This document shows, one piece after another, positions 29,856 to 39,693 of a stretch of DNA of 64,000 nucleotides. The translations under genes were made by a program, and so were the position numbers. Below the pieces are notes generated by a model. The model ran no database searches. It saw only the letters and a list, made by a program, of their open reading frames with translations, and was not told the origin of the DNA. Each line of letters starts with the position of its first letter. Position 1 is the stretch's first letter. The stretch is from an uncultured Thiothrix sp. (GTDB lineage Bacteria; Pseudomonadota; Gammaproteobacteria; Thiotrichales; Thiotrichaceae): the NCBI RefSeq assembly GCF_937873765.1, contig NZ_CALMZC010000016.1:1-64000 (forward strand). The letters are read 5' to 3'.

Positions 29856-30791
29856 TTAATGCACTGCGAGCTTATAGCCAAAATCGGATTCCAAACGCTG
29901 TCTAATAAAGGCGCGGTCGTAAATATCCTGATGCGTATTTTCTTTGCTTAGCCAGACTGCATGTCCAGTGTGGCCTTGCCAACCGTGATGATAATAAGCG
30001 TCGCGTTGTGCTTGTGTGGGCAGTGGCTCGCAAAAGCGGTAGCCCTTACGTATAATCTCACTAAACCAATAAGCGCCTACATCGCCTTTTTCCTCATAGT
30101 TTCCAAAGTAATGGGGTTTAGTTTGTCTTGCTACCTCAACCTTGAGCATGCAACACCATTCATTAATACGGCAGCGTCGTTCAAACGCTAATGGCAACGA
30201 GCCTTGCTCACTACGCGCTAAGGGGAAATAGGGATTAGGATAAATTCCCCGATTGACTTTATCGGGAGTGCAGTCGGCAAGCTCTTTTTCTCTGCAAATC
30301 CAACATTGGCCTAAATCCCCAACAATAGCACCTCTACGTAGAGCCATAAGGCTATCTAAGTACAGCTTACAAACATCCTGTTTAAATAAAATATCATCGT
30401 GAATAATGAGTAAATAGTCCTTATCAGTACTATTGATCGCCCATTGATAGCGGACATCATTGCTGACATAGAATCCGTGACGACGAATTTGCTTATAATT
30501 AATTCTACTTAGTCGAAAATTATTTAACTGTGAGAAGAAAATCTCAGGTGTAACGATTTTCCTACCATAACCCGTATTTTTTCGATTCGTTCTGAGTTTG
30601 AGTTGAATAGGTTGCATGGCTTCTATAAAAAGGGGGGCTTGATAGAAAACTGTTGTTCCATCATTCGAGCAATCATCATTAATATAGATCGTATCAATTA
30701 ACTGATGTTGATCACTTTTTTTTAAAGACAGCAGGGTATAAATTAGTGATTCAGGTTTACGATAGGAGTTTATGGCAACATCGATATTCAT
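29856..30791 (-). CDS. Glycosyltransferase-like protein (GT-A fold)
   Basis: This 311-residue protein starts IDVAINSYRKPESLIYTLLSL, has INDDCSNDGT, and later LLIIHDDILF, a DxD-like metal and nucleotide-sugar site. These are features of GT2-like glycosyltransferases. The middle is unusually Cys- and Tyr-rich (CWICREKELADC, CRINEWCCML). ATG 30791 is used because the alternative at 30821 lies inside the aspS terminator. No other sugar-polymer genes are nearby, so the acceptor cannot be guessed. Confidence 0.65.
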   Translation of the reverse strand: MNIDVAINSYRKPESLIYTLLSLKKSDQHQLIDTIYINDDCSNDGTTVFYQAPLFIEAMQPIQLKLRTNRKNTGYGRKIVTPEIFFSQLNNFRLSRINYKQIRRHGFYVSNDVRYQWAINSTDKDYLLIIHDDILFKQDVCKLYLDSLMALRRGAIVGDLGQCWICREKELADCTPDKVNRGIYPNPYFPLARSEQGSLPLAFERRCRINEWCCMLKVEVARQTKPHYFGNYEEKGDVGAYWFSEIIRKGYRFCEPLPTQAQRDAYYHHGWQGHTGHAVWLSKENTHQDIYDRAFIRQRLESDFGYKLAVH

Positions 30792-30810
30792 GCGTATCCA
30801 ATACTTAAAT

Positions 30811-30836
30811 AAAAAAGCCACCGCTTAGGTGGCTTT
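30811..30836 (-). terminator. Rho-independent terminator downstream of aspS
   Basis: Read on the minus strand, AAAGCCACC pairs with GGTGGCTTT around a five-base loop and runs into a T-tract (bases 30811-30816). It lies 28 bases after the aspS stop and just before the glycosyltransferase-like gene, so that gene probably depends on read-through or its own promoter. Confidence 0.85.
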
Positions 30837-30863
30837 GGTCTTTTAGATAAGGTTACTTAAGAC

Positions 30864-32642
30864 TTAAGCCCCTTCTTTTTCCGGCAATTTCACCCGAATA
30901 TTCAGCTCACGCAATTGCCGCATACCGACCGGTGCAGGTGCATTGGTCAATGGACAAGCGGCTGTTTGCGTTTTCGGGAAGGCCATCACGTCACGAATGG
31001 ATTGGCTACCGGTCATCAGCATAATTAAGCGATCTAGGCCAAAGGCTAAACCACCGTGTGGAGGGCAACCGTATTTAAGGGCATTGAGGAGGAAACCGAA
31101 TTTCTCTTCGGCTTCTTCTTCGCTAATCCCTAATAAACTAAACACGGCACTTTGCATTTCAGGACGGTGAATCCGTACTGAGCCACCCCCAACTTCAGTA
31201 CCATTCAAGACCATATCATACGCAATCGATAAAGCCTTGCCCGGATTCGTGGCTAATTCTTCCGGTGAGCATTTAGGTGCAGTGAAGGGATGATGCAAAG
31301 CCACCCAACGTTTATCTTTGTCATCGTATTCAAACATTGGGAAATCCACGACCCACAAGGCTGCCCATTCAGTCGTCAATAATTGACGATCATGGCCTAA
31401 TTTAATCCGTAAAGCACCCAGCGCATCGTTGACTACTTTGGCCTTATCCGCGCCGAAGAAAATCAAATCACCCGTTTGTGCGCCCGTACGTTCTAAAATG
31501 CCTTTCACCACCGCTTCGGGTAAGAATTTCAGAATCGGTGATTGTAAACCATCTAAGCCAGCGGCCAGATCGTTGATCTTGATATACGCTAAGCCTTTTG
31601 CACCGTAGCGCCCTACAAAAGTGGTGTAGTCGTCGATTTCTTTGCGGCTTAAATCGCCACCTTGTGGTAAGCGTAAAGCGACTACCCGGCTATCGGGGTC
31701 CTTGGCCGGCGCTGCGAAGACTTTGAAGTCCACCGCTTGCATTAAATCGCTGACTTCTACAAATTCCAATGGAATCCGCAGATCGGGTTTGTCAGAGCCA
31801 AAGCGGAACATGGCTTCTTCATAAGTCATGTGAGGGAATTGGGTGGGTAGCTCGACACCTAACAAGCTGCTGAACATATTGCGAATCATTGCTTCCACCA
31901 TGTTCATGATCTGATCTTGATTCATGAAGGAAGTTTCAATATCGAGCTGGGTAAACTCTGGCTGACGATCTGCCCGCAAATCCTCATCGCGGAAGCAACG
32001 CGCAAATTGATAATAACGATCCATGCCAGACATCATCAGCAATTGTTTAAATAATTGCGGTGATTGGGGGAGGGCAAAGAATGAACCCGGATGCGTGCGG
32101 CTTGGAACTAAATAATCACGCGCACCTTCGGGGGTGGCTTTCGTGAGCATTGGCGTTTCAATATCGAGGAAGCCGTTTTCTTCCAGATAACGGCGCATAA
32201 AACCTGTAGCTTTGGCGCGTAATTGTAAACGCTGCTGCATTTCAGGGCGGCGCAGATCAATATAACGATAGGTCAAGCGCTTTTCTTCGCCCACACCCGT
32301 TTCGTCTAATTGGAAGGGCGGGGTTTCTGCAGCGTTCAATACGGTGAGTTCTAAGCCTAAAACCTCGACTTGACCGCTGCGTAAATTGTCATTCGTCGTG
32401 CCAGCCGGACGGCTACGCACCCGGCCTTTGACTTGTAAGACATATTCATTCCGCACCCGCTCAGCGGTCGCGAAAACTTCAGCCCGATCAGGATCGAAGA
32501 CTACTTGTACTAGCCCTTCACGGTCGCGCAGGTCAACGAAAATGACTCCACCGTGATCACGCCGCCGATTGACCCAACCACAGAGGGTAATTTCCTGATC
32601 CAGCAGGGACTCGTCAACCTGCCCGCAATAATGACTACGCAT
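30864..32642 (-). CDS. aspS: Aspartyl-tRNA synthetase
   Basis: This 592-residue class II synthetase has the N-terminal OB-fold anticodon domain ([20 protein letters not shown]) and motif 2 around [22 protein letters not shown]. The bacterial GAD insertion lies about 290-430 and motif 3 is [16 protein letters not shown] 32642 (MRSHYCG) is preferred to the upstream in-frame start at 32714 because an AGGAA site precedes it and the family begins here. Confidence 0.96.
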   Translation of the reverse strand: MRSHYCGQVDESLLDQEITLCGWVNRRRDHGGVIFVDLRDREGLVQVVFDPDRAEVFATAERVRNEYVLQVKGRVRSRPAGTTNDNLRSGQVEVLGLELTVLNAAETPPFQLDETGVGEEKRLTYRYIDLRRPEMQQRLQLRAKATGFMRRYLEENGFLDIETPMLTKATPEGARDYLVPSRTHPGSFFALPQSPQLFKQLLMMSGMDRYYQFARCFRDEDLRADRQPEFTQLDIETSFMNQDQIMNMVEAMIRNMFSSLLGVELPTQFPHMTYEEAMFRFGSDKPDLRIPLEFVEVSDLMQAVDFKVFAAPAKDPDSRVVALRLPQGGDLSRKEIDDYTTFVGRYGAKGLAYIKINDLAAGLDGLQSPILKFLPEAVVKGILERTGAQTGDLIFFGADKAKVVNDALGALRIKLGHDRQLLTTEWAALWVVDFPMFEYDDKDKRWVALHHPFTAPKCSPEELATNPGKALSIAYDMVLNGTEVGGGSVRIHRPEMQSAVFSLLGISEEEAEEKFGFLLNALKYGCPPHGGLAFGLDRLIMLMTGSQSIRDVMAFPKTQTAACPLTNAPAPVGMRQLRELNIRVKLPEKEGA

Positions 32643-32816
32643 AATTATTATTCCTGAAATCTGATATGTCTTAGCAAAGGCCGAAATGTTAAGCCTTGAC
32701 AGGATTCTGCGCAAGCAAGAATGCGGTAAAGTCTAAGTCATGACTTGGATTTTAGTGAGGATCAAGTTTGAGGTTTCTATGCACTAGGTACACAGAAACC
32801 TTCTAGAAAATAGCAA

Positions 32817-33038
32817 TTAATTAGGTGCTAACCAAGAATCAGGTAAGCTAGTACTAATGGTAGGCGGCAGTAAAGAAGTTGGTAAACTAGAATTCACTGT
32901 TGGAGGTAATAACTCTTCATCTAAGCTGCTAGTAACGGTTCTGAGTGGTTGTACTGTAGCGTCGTGACTACTATCTGCTTGAGTAGATGTAAAGTTGATA
33001 CTAAATACAAATAGTAGTAAAGCATAGCGTTTGAGCAT
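32817..33038 (-). CDS. Small secreted protein with an imperfect LPPT repeat
   Basis: This 73-residue protein has a signal peptide (MLKRYALLLFVFSIN to TQA). The short mature part holds a near-duplicated motif: LLPPTVNSSLP followed by LLPPTISTSLP. It begins 11 bases after the YcnI-like gene in the same direction, so the two are probably co-transcribed. No family is recognised. Confidence 0.55.
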   Translation of the reverse strand: MLKRYALLLFVFSINFTSTQADSSHDATVQPLRTVTSSLDEELLPPTVNSSLPTSLLPPTISTSLPDSWLAPN

Positions 33039-33049
33039 AAATGGCCTCC

Positions 33050-33841
33050 TTAATATTTAACCCAAATATCATCAGTCGAGTGAAGCATGATGTCGCTTTT
33101 ATTGATTAATTCAAAATAGGAGTTGTCTGTGCTAATAAGATTTTGAATTTTTGTGGTGGTATCGTTGTTGGCGCTATAAGCACCTTTGCCAACCCAGACA
33201 ATAGCGGCGTCACTGAAAAAATCACTCATAAATGTTTTCACATCAGCTTGAGTATGTTTTTCATTTGTACTGCTGAGATTGAACTTATTCCAACCTAGCT
33301 GCCGAGTTGCTGGAAATACTTTCACAGTGGGAGACTGATTGCTGACGCTACCATCTGCAGCAACATATTGTGCCCAGTTGACCACAATATCAGCACCACC
33401 ATTAGGATTTTTGCAAAACTGCTTGATATTAAAAGTAAGTTTACTAAGTGCTGCAGTAGCAGCTATTGATCCACGAACGCCTACCCGATAACTTTGATTG
33501 TCCTCAGTAGCGTTAAGGCTAGCATCTTTAGTCCATACTAGTGTTGTCTTTGAGCCATCACTATTAATTGTTTGTTTAGGTTTACCAAATACACCATCAA
33601 TAATTGGACGTGGGCTAGTGAAAGCTGAAGGAGTTACCAAGTGAACCTTGTACGTATCAAGATGCTTATTGCTGTCTTGTGGGTCAGTACAACCATGAGG
33701 AATGCTTAGGACTAGTTCATAACTTTTGCCTGCAACCGCATACGGTAGTTGAGTGTTGACCACACCAACATGCGCCTGAGCTAAGTTGCTTAGTGCGCTT
33801 AAACTGAGGATAGCAATATAGATTTTGGTTTTTAGTTTCAT
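33050..33841 (-). CDS. YcnI-like (DUF1775) secreted protein, probable copper-binding
   Basis: This ~263-residue exported protein has a signal peptide ending LAQA, so the mature chain starts with HVGVVNTQLP. An N-terminal His is the copper ligand of YcnI proteins. LSIPHGCTDP and YRVGVRGSIAA also fit DUF1775. The C-terminal third (TDVKTFMSDFF-like region to the WVKY end) is not part of the typical domain. ATG 33841 is used because GGAG lies 8 bases upstream; ATG 33847 would be too close. Confidence 0.75.
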   Translation of the reverse strand: MKLKTKIYIAILSLSALSNLAQAHVGVVNTQLPYAVAGKSYELVLSIPHGCTDPQDSNKHLDTYKVHLVTPSAFTSPRPIIDGVFGKPKQTINSDGSKTTLVWTKDASLNATEDNQSYRVGVRGSIAATAALSKLTFNIKQFCKNPNGGADIVVNWAQYVAADGSVSNQSPTVKVFPATRQLGWNKFNLSSTNEKHTQADVKTFMSDFFSDAAIVWVGKGAYSANNDTTTKIQNLISTDNSYFELINKSDIMLHSTDDIWVKY

Positions 33842-33847
33842 GCTCAT

Positions 33848-34342
33848 AGCTCCATTTGGGATATTGACAAGTTTTTAAAGCTTATGAGCTAGAGCAAGTT
33901 AAATGCCAAAGTTAAAAGTAATTTATTATCAATACGTTATTTGTTTGGTTATTAATGCCTTGTGTGTGAAATAACTTATCTTCTGTGTCATTTCAAACTT
34001 GGGATAAAAAGACCCTCGACAAGTAGAGCGGGCATAACACGGTAAAGCTAATAGCATAGTCTCGACTAGTTTAAGCTGATAACGCGTAGGCAAAGCGGAC
34101 ATAGAACTCAAACCTTTAAACGCACTAAACAGTAAGAAACTGCTAATAAAGCTCCCATCTTCTGAGTTTGGACTCAAACGTGTCAAGAATTAACAAGCTT
34201 GTGAAAGACAGATAGGAGTGAATTTAGCAAGTCTTAGTATTAGCAGGATTTTAGATGCTTTCGTCTAGCTAAGCACATACTGACAAAACCAAGCTTAGCT
34301 AGTATCAGGCGCATCGAGTGTTAATCGTTTAAAGGGATGCTG
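33848..34342. other. Intergenic gap without a supported gene
   Basis: About 490 bases separate the YcnI-like gene from the secreted protein at 34343. An 85-codon minus-strand frame (33929-34186) exists but starts with TTG, lacks a ribosome-binding site and resembles no family I know. I see no terminator or strong promoter. Confidence 0.4.
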
Positions 34343-35074
34343 ATGAAATTCTTGAAGCGCAACGTATGGGCGAGCTGGATAGCCGCTATTTGTTTTTCTT
34401 CTACCGCACTAGCCAATAACGCTGCAGAGCTAACCCTAGCGCTCCATGAATCGGCAGATCGTGCCGTGATTGCCAACACCCTCAAGGCGACGCAGGGGCT
34501 AGCGATGAACTCAAGTACTCCTTTATTCGTACAGGAGGCGGCAAACCTGCTGACGCAGCTCGAATACACGCCATCCTTAGAGCGCCGCCAAATCAACTTA
34601 AGTGAATTGGCTGAACAACGCCAAGTGAGTCATCTAAACGGAGCTAAAGAGCTAGAAGCACTGTTAAGTTCGCCACAGATTATTGATGCAGTTCAGCAGA
34701 CCATTGAGCCATTCGGTTTGAAAATCAACAATATTGCGGATGCTTATACCTTATGGTGGATCACCGCTTGGCAAGCTTCTGAAGGCAGGACCTTCTATGT
34801 AAATAAACAAACTGCCCAAGCGGTTAAACAACAAGCTGTCAAGATTTGGTTGTCTAATCCAAAGCTTGCGCAAGCGACTGATACGCATAAGCAAGCCTTA
34901 GCTGAGGCTTTACTCATTCAAGCTCTCTTAAACCAAGCAGCCATGAGTCGTGCTGGTCAGGATCAGGGCAGTCAAGCAGCGGTGCGAGCAGCAGTACGCC
35001 AAGGTGCGGCCGCCAATGGCTTAGCTTTAGAGCGCATGCAATTAACAGAGCAAGGCTTTGTCCTGAAGCCCTGA
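34343..35074 (+). CDS. Secreted protein of unknown function (DUF6683-like)
   Basis: This 243-residue protein has a signal peptide (MKFLKRNVWASWIAAICF to ALA). The mature part is helical and Ala/Gln-rich, with NNIADAYTLWWITAWQASEG, which resembles the central motif of DUF6683 proteins. That match is from memory and weak. ATG 34343 is preferred over ATG 34337 because AAAGGG lies 6 bases upstream. It stands alone. Confidence 0.6.
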   Translation: MKFLKRNVWASWIAAICFSSTALANNAAELTLALHESADRAVIANTLKATQGLAMNSSTPLFVQEAANLLTQLEYTPSLERRQINLSELAEQRQVSHLNGAKELEALLSSPQIIDAVQQTIEPFGLKINNIADAYTLWWITAWQASEGRTFYVNKQTAQAVKQQAVKIWLSNPKLAQATDTHKQALAEALLIQALLNQAAMSRAGQDQGSQAAVRAAVRQGAAANGLALERMQLTEQGFVLKP

Positions 35075-35480
35075 TTAAATCTTTCCTACTATTGCTGAGC
35101 AGATAATGATTCTCTCAGTCTAATGCTGCGTCATTTTATTCAAGCTAAGTTCCTCTAACTACTGCGGTCACCGCGCTATTTTTACGGCTTAAATCAGCTA
35201 CTCTAATACTTTTTTGCTGCAGTGCAAACTGGAATTTTCTGATTTTTATATTATTTTCGAAAAAAATAATAGTTTAATGCAAGTTTTTATAGGTTTTTTC
35301 TATTAAAACTGCAATAAAGTATCGGATCTAATCGAATTGGTATAGTCCTTTCTAAATAGCTAGTGCTACTCTATTTCACAAGAGAGAGGGGGAAAGCGGT
35401 TAATTCTGCAATAAAATACCATTCTCTCCTCAAGCTAGTTATTTGTGGGCAACCAGCCCATCCATTGGAGGAGATGAGAG
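35075..35480 (+). promoter_or_regulatory. Upstream control region of the polyol operon
   Basis: This AT-rich 406-base gap precedes the binding-protein gene. It contains a 15-base near-repeat: CTGCAATAAAGTATC at 35309-35323 and CTGCAATAAAATACC at 35406-35420 (13/15 identical, same orientation, 97 bases apart). Direct repeats like these are the usual target of AraC-family regulators, and one is encoded at the end of this operon. A strong GGAGGAGATGAG site precedes the first ATG. Confidence 0.45.
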
Positions 35481-36797
35481 ATGAAATTGAACCGTATGTT
35501 AGCTGCTATTGCGGGCAGCATCGTTCTGTGTGCAACAGCTACTACTCAAGCAGCGACCGAATTAGTGATCGCTACCGTGAATAACGGTCATATGATCGAA
35601 ATGCAAAAACTCAGCAAGCATTTTGAACAAGCCAATCCCGATATTAAACTTAAATGGGTGACCCTCGAAGAAGGGGTATTGCGTCAACGTGTCACCACCG
35701 ATATTGCCACCAAAGGTGGTCAATTCGACATTATGACCATCGGGATGTATGAAACCCCGATTTGGGGCAAAAAAGGTTGGTTGAAAGAGCTGAAATTCGA
35801 TGATAGCTACAAAGTAGATGATTTATTACCCGCGATGCGTGATGGTCTTTCTGCTGATAGCAAACTGTATGCCGCACCGTTCTATGGCGAAAGCTCCATG
35901 TTGATGTATCGCGCTGATTTAGTGAAAGAATCTGGTATGGAAATGCCGAATAATCCTACATGGGAGCATGTCGCCCAAGTTGCTGCCAAAATTCATAATC
36001 CAGATAAAGGGGTTTACGGTATCTGCTTACGGGGCAAGCCGGGGTGGGGGGACAACATGGCCTTTTTAAGCACCCTAGTAAATACCTATGGCGGCCAGTG
36101 GTTCAATATGGAATGGAAACCTCAGTTAGAAAGCCAACCTTGGAAAGATGCGATTAGTTTCTACGTTGATTTATTAACTAAATATGGCCCTCCAGGTTCA
36201 GCCAACAACAGCTTCAATGAAATCTTAGCCCTCTACAACGAAGGTAAATGCGGTATGTGGGTAGATGCGACGATTGCAGCATCTTTCATCTCTGACCCCA
36301 AGCAAAGTAAAGTTGCTGACAAAGTAGCCTTTGCTCAAGCGCCGACTGCAAAAACGCCTAAAGGTGCGAACTGGTTATGGGCTTGGGCCTTAGCGATTCC
36401 AGAATCCTCGGCTAAAGCGGCTGAAGCACAAAAGTTTATTCAATGGGCAACTTCACAAGACTATGTGAATTTAGTGGGTAAAGAGGTGGGCTGGGGTAAT
36501 GTGCCCACCGGTACTCGCCAATCTACTTATGACAATCCTGATTTCAAAGCAGCCGCTAAATTTGCCGATGCTGAATTAGCAGCGATTAAGAGTGCCAATC
36601 CAGCCGATTCGACTTTAGAAAAATCACCTTATACCGGTGTACAGTTTGCCGCTATTCCTGAGTTCCAAGCGATTGGGGTAGCAGTAGGCCAGCAAATGAG
36701 CTCAGCGTTAGCCGGTAAGACAACAGTGGAAGAGTCCTTAAAAACAGGTCAAGAAGCGGCAGATCGTGAAATGCGTAAAGCAGGTTACTACAAGTAA
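35481..36797 (+). CDS. smoE: Polyol (sorbitol/mannitol) ABC transporter substrate-binding protein
   Basis: This 438-residue protein has a signal peptide (MKLNRMLAAIAGSIVL to TQA) and is a cluster-1 extracellular solute-binding protein. IATVNNGHMIEMQKLSKHFE, WVTLEEGVLRQRVTTDIATKGG and TIGMYETPIWGKKGWL are characteristic of the SmoE/MtlE group. It captures polyols in the periplasm for the SmoFGK transporter. It is the first gene of the operon. Confidence 0.88.
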   Translation: MKLNRMLAAIAGSIVLCATATTQAATELVIATVNNGHMIEMQKLSKHFEQANPDIKLKWVTLEEGVLRQRVTTDIATKGGQFDIMTIGMYETPIWGKKGWLKELKFDDSYKVDDLLPAMRDGLSADSKLYAAPFYGESSMLMYRADLVKESGMEMPNNPTWEHVAQVAAKIHNPDKGVYGICLRGKPGWGDNMAFLSTLVNTYGGQWFNMEWKPQLESQPWKDAISFYVDLLTKYGPPGSANNSFNEILALYNEGKCGMWVDATIAASFISDPKQSKVADKVAFAQAPTAKTPKGANWLWAWALAIPESSAKAAEAQKFIQWATSQDYVNLVGKEVGWGNVPTGTRQSTYDNPDFKAAAKFADAELAAIKSANPADSTLEKSPYTGVQFAAIPEFQAIGVAVGQQMSSALAGKTTVEESLKTGQEAADREMRKAGYYK

Positions 36798-36852
36798 CAG
36801 CAAAGTTCCTCCAAATAGGGTAGCAACATAGCACCATGGTTACCCGTTAAGT

Positions 36853-36884
36853 GCTGCCACTTTCTGCTAAGTCCAAGTGGCGGC
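36853..36884 (+). promoter_or_regulatory. Intercistronic hairpin between the binding-protein and permease genes
   Basis: GCTGCCACTT (36853-36862) pairs with AAGTGGCGGC (36875-36884), ten pairs with one wobble. The stem lies after the binding-protein stop and is followed only by CTTTCT. Such hairpins often protect the upstream mRNA so that binding protein is made in excess of permease. Partial termination is also possible. Confidence 0.55.
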
Positions 36885-36926
36885 CTTTCTGACACTAATT
36901 AGTTAACACCACAGACAGGTATCGTT

Positions 36927-37805
36927 ATGGCAGAACATACACGTGCAGGTTCTCGGTCGTTACCCCGCCTTTTGATGTCACCCGCAGTCATAACTTTATT
37001 TCTGTGGATGATCGTACCGCTGGTGATGACCCTTTATTTTTCGGTAATGCGCTACAACCTGATGCAACCCGAGCAGACTGGCTTTGTAGGCTTCGAGAAT
37101 TACAGCTACTTTTTGACAGACCCGGATTTCTGGCCATCTATTTGGAATACCTTAATTTTACTTGGCAGTGTTGTGCTGATTACTGTGGGATTTGGTTTAG
37201 CGATTGCGCTCCTCATTAATGACCCTTTCCCCGGACAAGGGTTGGTACGCATTCTGTTGATTTCCCCCTTTTTCGTCATGCCTGCGGTGAATGCCTTATT
37301 GTGGAAACACATGATGATGAATCCTGTGTATGGAGTTTTAGCACAAGTCTGGACTTTTTTGGGTTTAAAGCCAATTGATTGGCTCACGGATTATCCACTG
37401 TTCTCAATCATTATCATGGTCAGTTGGCAGTGGTTACCCTTTGCGTGCTTAATTTTCATGACAGCTTTGCAGTCGATGGATCGTGAACAACTCGAAGCAG
37501 CAGGCATGGATGGCGCCACTTATTTCCAAAAACTCTGGTATTTGTACCTGCCGCATATGGCACGTTCAATTTCTGTGGTAGTGATGATTGAGGTAATTTT
37601 CTTACTGAGTATTTTCGCAGAAATCTACACCACTACCAGTGGTGGTCCTGGTAACGCGAGTACTAACTTAGCCTTCCTAATCTTTAAGCAAGCCCGCTTA
37701 AGCTTTGATATTGGAGTCGCCTCCGCAGGTGCCTTACTGGCAGTGATACTTGCCAATATCGTGGCCTTCTTCCTGATTCGTATGATTGGCAAAAACTTGG
37801 ACTAA
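36927..37805 (+). CDS. smoF: Polyol ABC transporter permease SmoF
   Basis: This 292-residue permease has six membrane spans and starts PRLLMSPAVITLFLWMIVPL. The cytoplasmic EAA loop, EAAGMDGATYFQKLWYLYLP, contacts the ATPase. NPVYGVLAQVW and TTTSGGPGNAST fit the MalF-like polyol group. It pairs with SmoG, which starts 5 bases after its stop. Confidence 0.88.
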   Translation: MAEHTRAGSRSLPRLLMSPAVITLFLWMIVPLVMTLYFSVMRYNLMQPEQTGFVGFENYSYFLTDPDFWPSIWNTLILLGSVVLITVGFGLAIALLINDPFPGQGLVRILLISPFFVMPAVNALLWKHMMMNPVYGVLAQVWTFLGLKPIDWLTDYPLFSIIIMVSWQWLPFACLIFMTALQSMDREQLEAAGMDGATYFQKLWYLYLPHMARSISVVVMIEVIFLLSIFAEIYTTTSGGPGNASTNLAFLIFKQARLSFDIGVASAGALLAVILANIVAFFLIRMIGKNLD

Positions 37806-37809
37806 GACG

Positions 37810-38643
37810 ATGCAATCCTCACCTAATACTAACACTACTCGCCTGCTGATTCGCACGCTGGTTGCATGGGCTGTAGCCTTATTATTATTTTTCCCACTGT
37901 TATTTTTAGCAGTGACCGCCTTCAAAACGGAGGGACAAGCTATCGCAGTCCCTTCCTTATGGGTATTTACCCCAACCTTAGAAAACTTTTATGAAGTACA
38001 AGCTCGTAGTGATTATCTCACTTATGCTTGGAATTCTATTGTTACCAGTGTGGTATCGACTCTGCTTGGCTTGCTAATTGCCGCACCTGCTGCGTATAGC
38101 ATGGCTTTTAGCCCTACGAAACGCACTAAAGATATTTTGATGTGGATGCTTTCCACCAAAATGATGCCGGCTGTAGGGGCTTTAGCACCCATTTATGTAC
38201 TCTACCAATACGCTAGTTTATTAGATACCAAGTTTGGCCTGATCATTCTGTTCACCATGAGCAATCTGCCGATTATGGTCTGGATGCTTTATTCCCATTT
38301 AAAAGATATTCCCCACGAAATTCTTGAAGCCGCACGCATGGATGGGGCAAGCCTATGGGACGAGTTCCGTCATGTCTTATTACCTTTAGGCATGGGTGGC
38401 TTGGCTTCAACAGGTTTACTGTGCTTAGTTCTCGCTTGGAATGAAGCTTTCTGGGCTTTGAGCTTGGGTGCTGCTAAGGCCGGTACTTTAGCCACCTTAG
38501 TGGCTTCTTACTCCAGCCCTGAAGGACTGTTCTGGGCAAAATTATCGGCTGCTTCATTAATGGCGATAGCTCCGATTATTGTCTTTGGTTGGTTCAGTCA
38601 GAAGCAGTTGGTACAAGGCTTGACCTTTGGCGCAGTGAAATAA
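37810..38643 (+). CDS. smoG: Polyol ABC transporter permease SmoG
   Basis: This 277-residue MalG-like permease has six membrane spans. Its EAA loop is EAARMDGASLWDEFRHVLLP, and ENFYEVQARSDYLTYAWNS is typical of the group. ATG 37810 was chosen; the frame is open upstream to a TTG at 37786 inside smoF, which is unlikely to be used. Confidence 0.88.
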   Translation: MQSSPNTNTTRLLIRTLVAWAVALLLFFPLLFLAVTAFKTEGQAIAVPSLWVFTPTLENFYEVQARSDYLTYAWNSIVTSVVSTLLGLLIAAPAAYSMAFSPTKRTKDILMWMLSTKMMPAVGALAPIYVLYQYASLLDTKFGLIILFTMSNLPIMVWMLYSHLKDIPHEILEAARMDGASLWDEFRHVLLPLGMGGLASTGLLCLVLAWNEAFWALSLGAAKAGTLATLVASYSSPEGLFWAKLSAASLMAIAPIIVFGWFSQKQLVQGLTFGAVK

Positions 38644-38658
38644 GGGAAGGGATAAGTG

Positions 38659-39693
38659 ATGGCATTTTTAGAATTAAAAGGCGTTGAGAAATTTTACGGC
38701 AAACTCCGTGCAATCAAAGGTATCGACTTAGCGATTGAAAAGGGTGAGTTTATTGTGTTCGTTGGCCCCTCTGGCTGTGGCAAATCGACCTTACTGCGCA
38801 TGATTGCAGGCTTAGAAACCATTAATGGTGGTAAGCTCATGTTAGACAGCAAAGATATTACTGATGCTCCTTCTTCACAACGCGATTTGGCCATGGTGTT
38901 CCAGTCTTATGCGCTCTATCCCCATATGACAGTGGAAGAGAATATGTCCTTTGCGCTGCGTCTCGCGAAAGTTGCTCCCGAAGTGATTAAAGAGAAGGTC
39001 AGCAAAGCGGCAGAAAAGCTTAATTTGACCAGCTATTTGCAACGTACCCCCAAAGCTTTATCTGGTGGTCAACGCCAACGCGTGGCCATTGGACGGGCGA
39101 TTGTACGCCAGCCAAAAGTGTTTTTATTCGATGAGCCTTTATCCAATTTGGATGCAGCTTTACGGGGTCAAACACGGGTCGAAATCGCTAAATTACATCG
39201 CGAATTGGGTGCGACTACGATTTATGTTACCCATGATCAGGTAGAAGCCATGACTTTGGCAGATCGCGTGGTGGTCTTGCGTGATGGCATGATTGAACAG
39301 GTAGGCACTCCATTAGAGTTATACGACAGTCCTGCGAACCGTTTCGTGGCGCAATTCATCGGTATGCCGCAAATGAATGTCTTGCCAGCTAGCATGTTTC
39401 CCAAAGCAGGCCAAGCACACGAAATCGGTGTCCGCCCTGAACATTTAAGCATTGTTGCTGCGAATGAAGGGCAATTGCACGGTACGGTAGAGTTGATTGA
39501 AGCACTCGGTAATGAAACCCTGATTCACGTGAATTTAGGCACCACCCTGATTATTGTGCGTCTGTATGAACGTACTCTCTTACAGCTTGGTGAGCAAGTT
39601 GGTGTGCAGTTTGACCCTATGCATTTGCATCGTTTCGATAAAGAGGGTAAGGCAATTTTTGGCCTGAATAAACTCTCAGGAGTGGCAGCATGA
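38659..39693 (+). CDS. smoK: Polyol ABC transporter ATP-binding protein
   Basis: This 344-residue ATPase has Walker A GPSGCGKST, Q-loop MVFQSYALYPHMTV, signature LSGGQRQRVAIGRA, Walker B VFLFDEPLSNLDA and the H-loop VTHDQVEAMTLAD. A TOBE/OB regulatory domain follows (about 235-344), as in MalK-type ATPases. The ATG follows an AAGGGA site. Its stop overlaps the next start as ATGA. Confidence 0.9.
   Translation: MAFLELKGVEKFYGKLRAIKGIDLAIEKGEFIVFVGPSGCGKSTLLRMIAGLETINGGKLMLDSKDITDAPSSQRDLAMVFQSYALYPHMTVEENMSFALRLAKVAPEVIKEKVSKAAEKLNLTSYLQRTPKALSGGQRQRVAIGRAIVRQPKVFLFDEPLSNLDAALRGQTRVEIAKLHRELGATTIYVTHDQVEAMTLADRVVVLRDGMIEQVGTPLELYDSPANRFVAQFIGMPQMNVLPASMFPKAGQAHEIGVRPEHLSIVAANEGQLHGTVELIEALGNETLIHVNLGTTLIIVRLYERTLLQLGEQVGVQFDPMHLHRFDKEGKAIFGLNKLSGVAA

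Noticed and set aside
33929-34186. 85-codon minus-strand frame as a gene
   Set aside because: It has a TTG start, no ribosome-binding site, and no resemblance to a known family.
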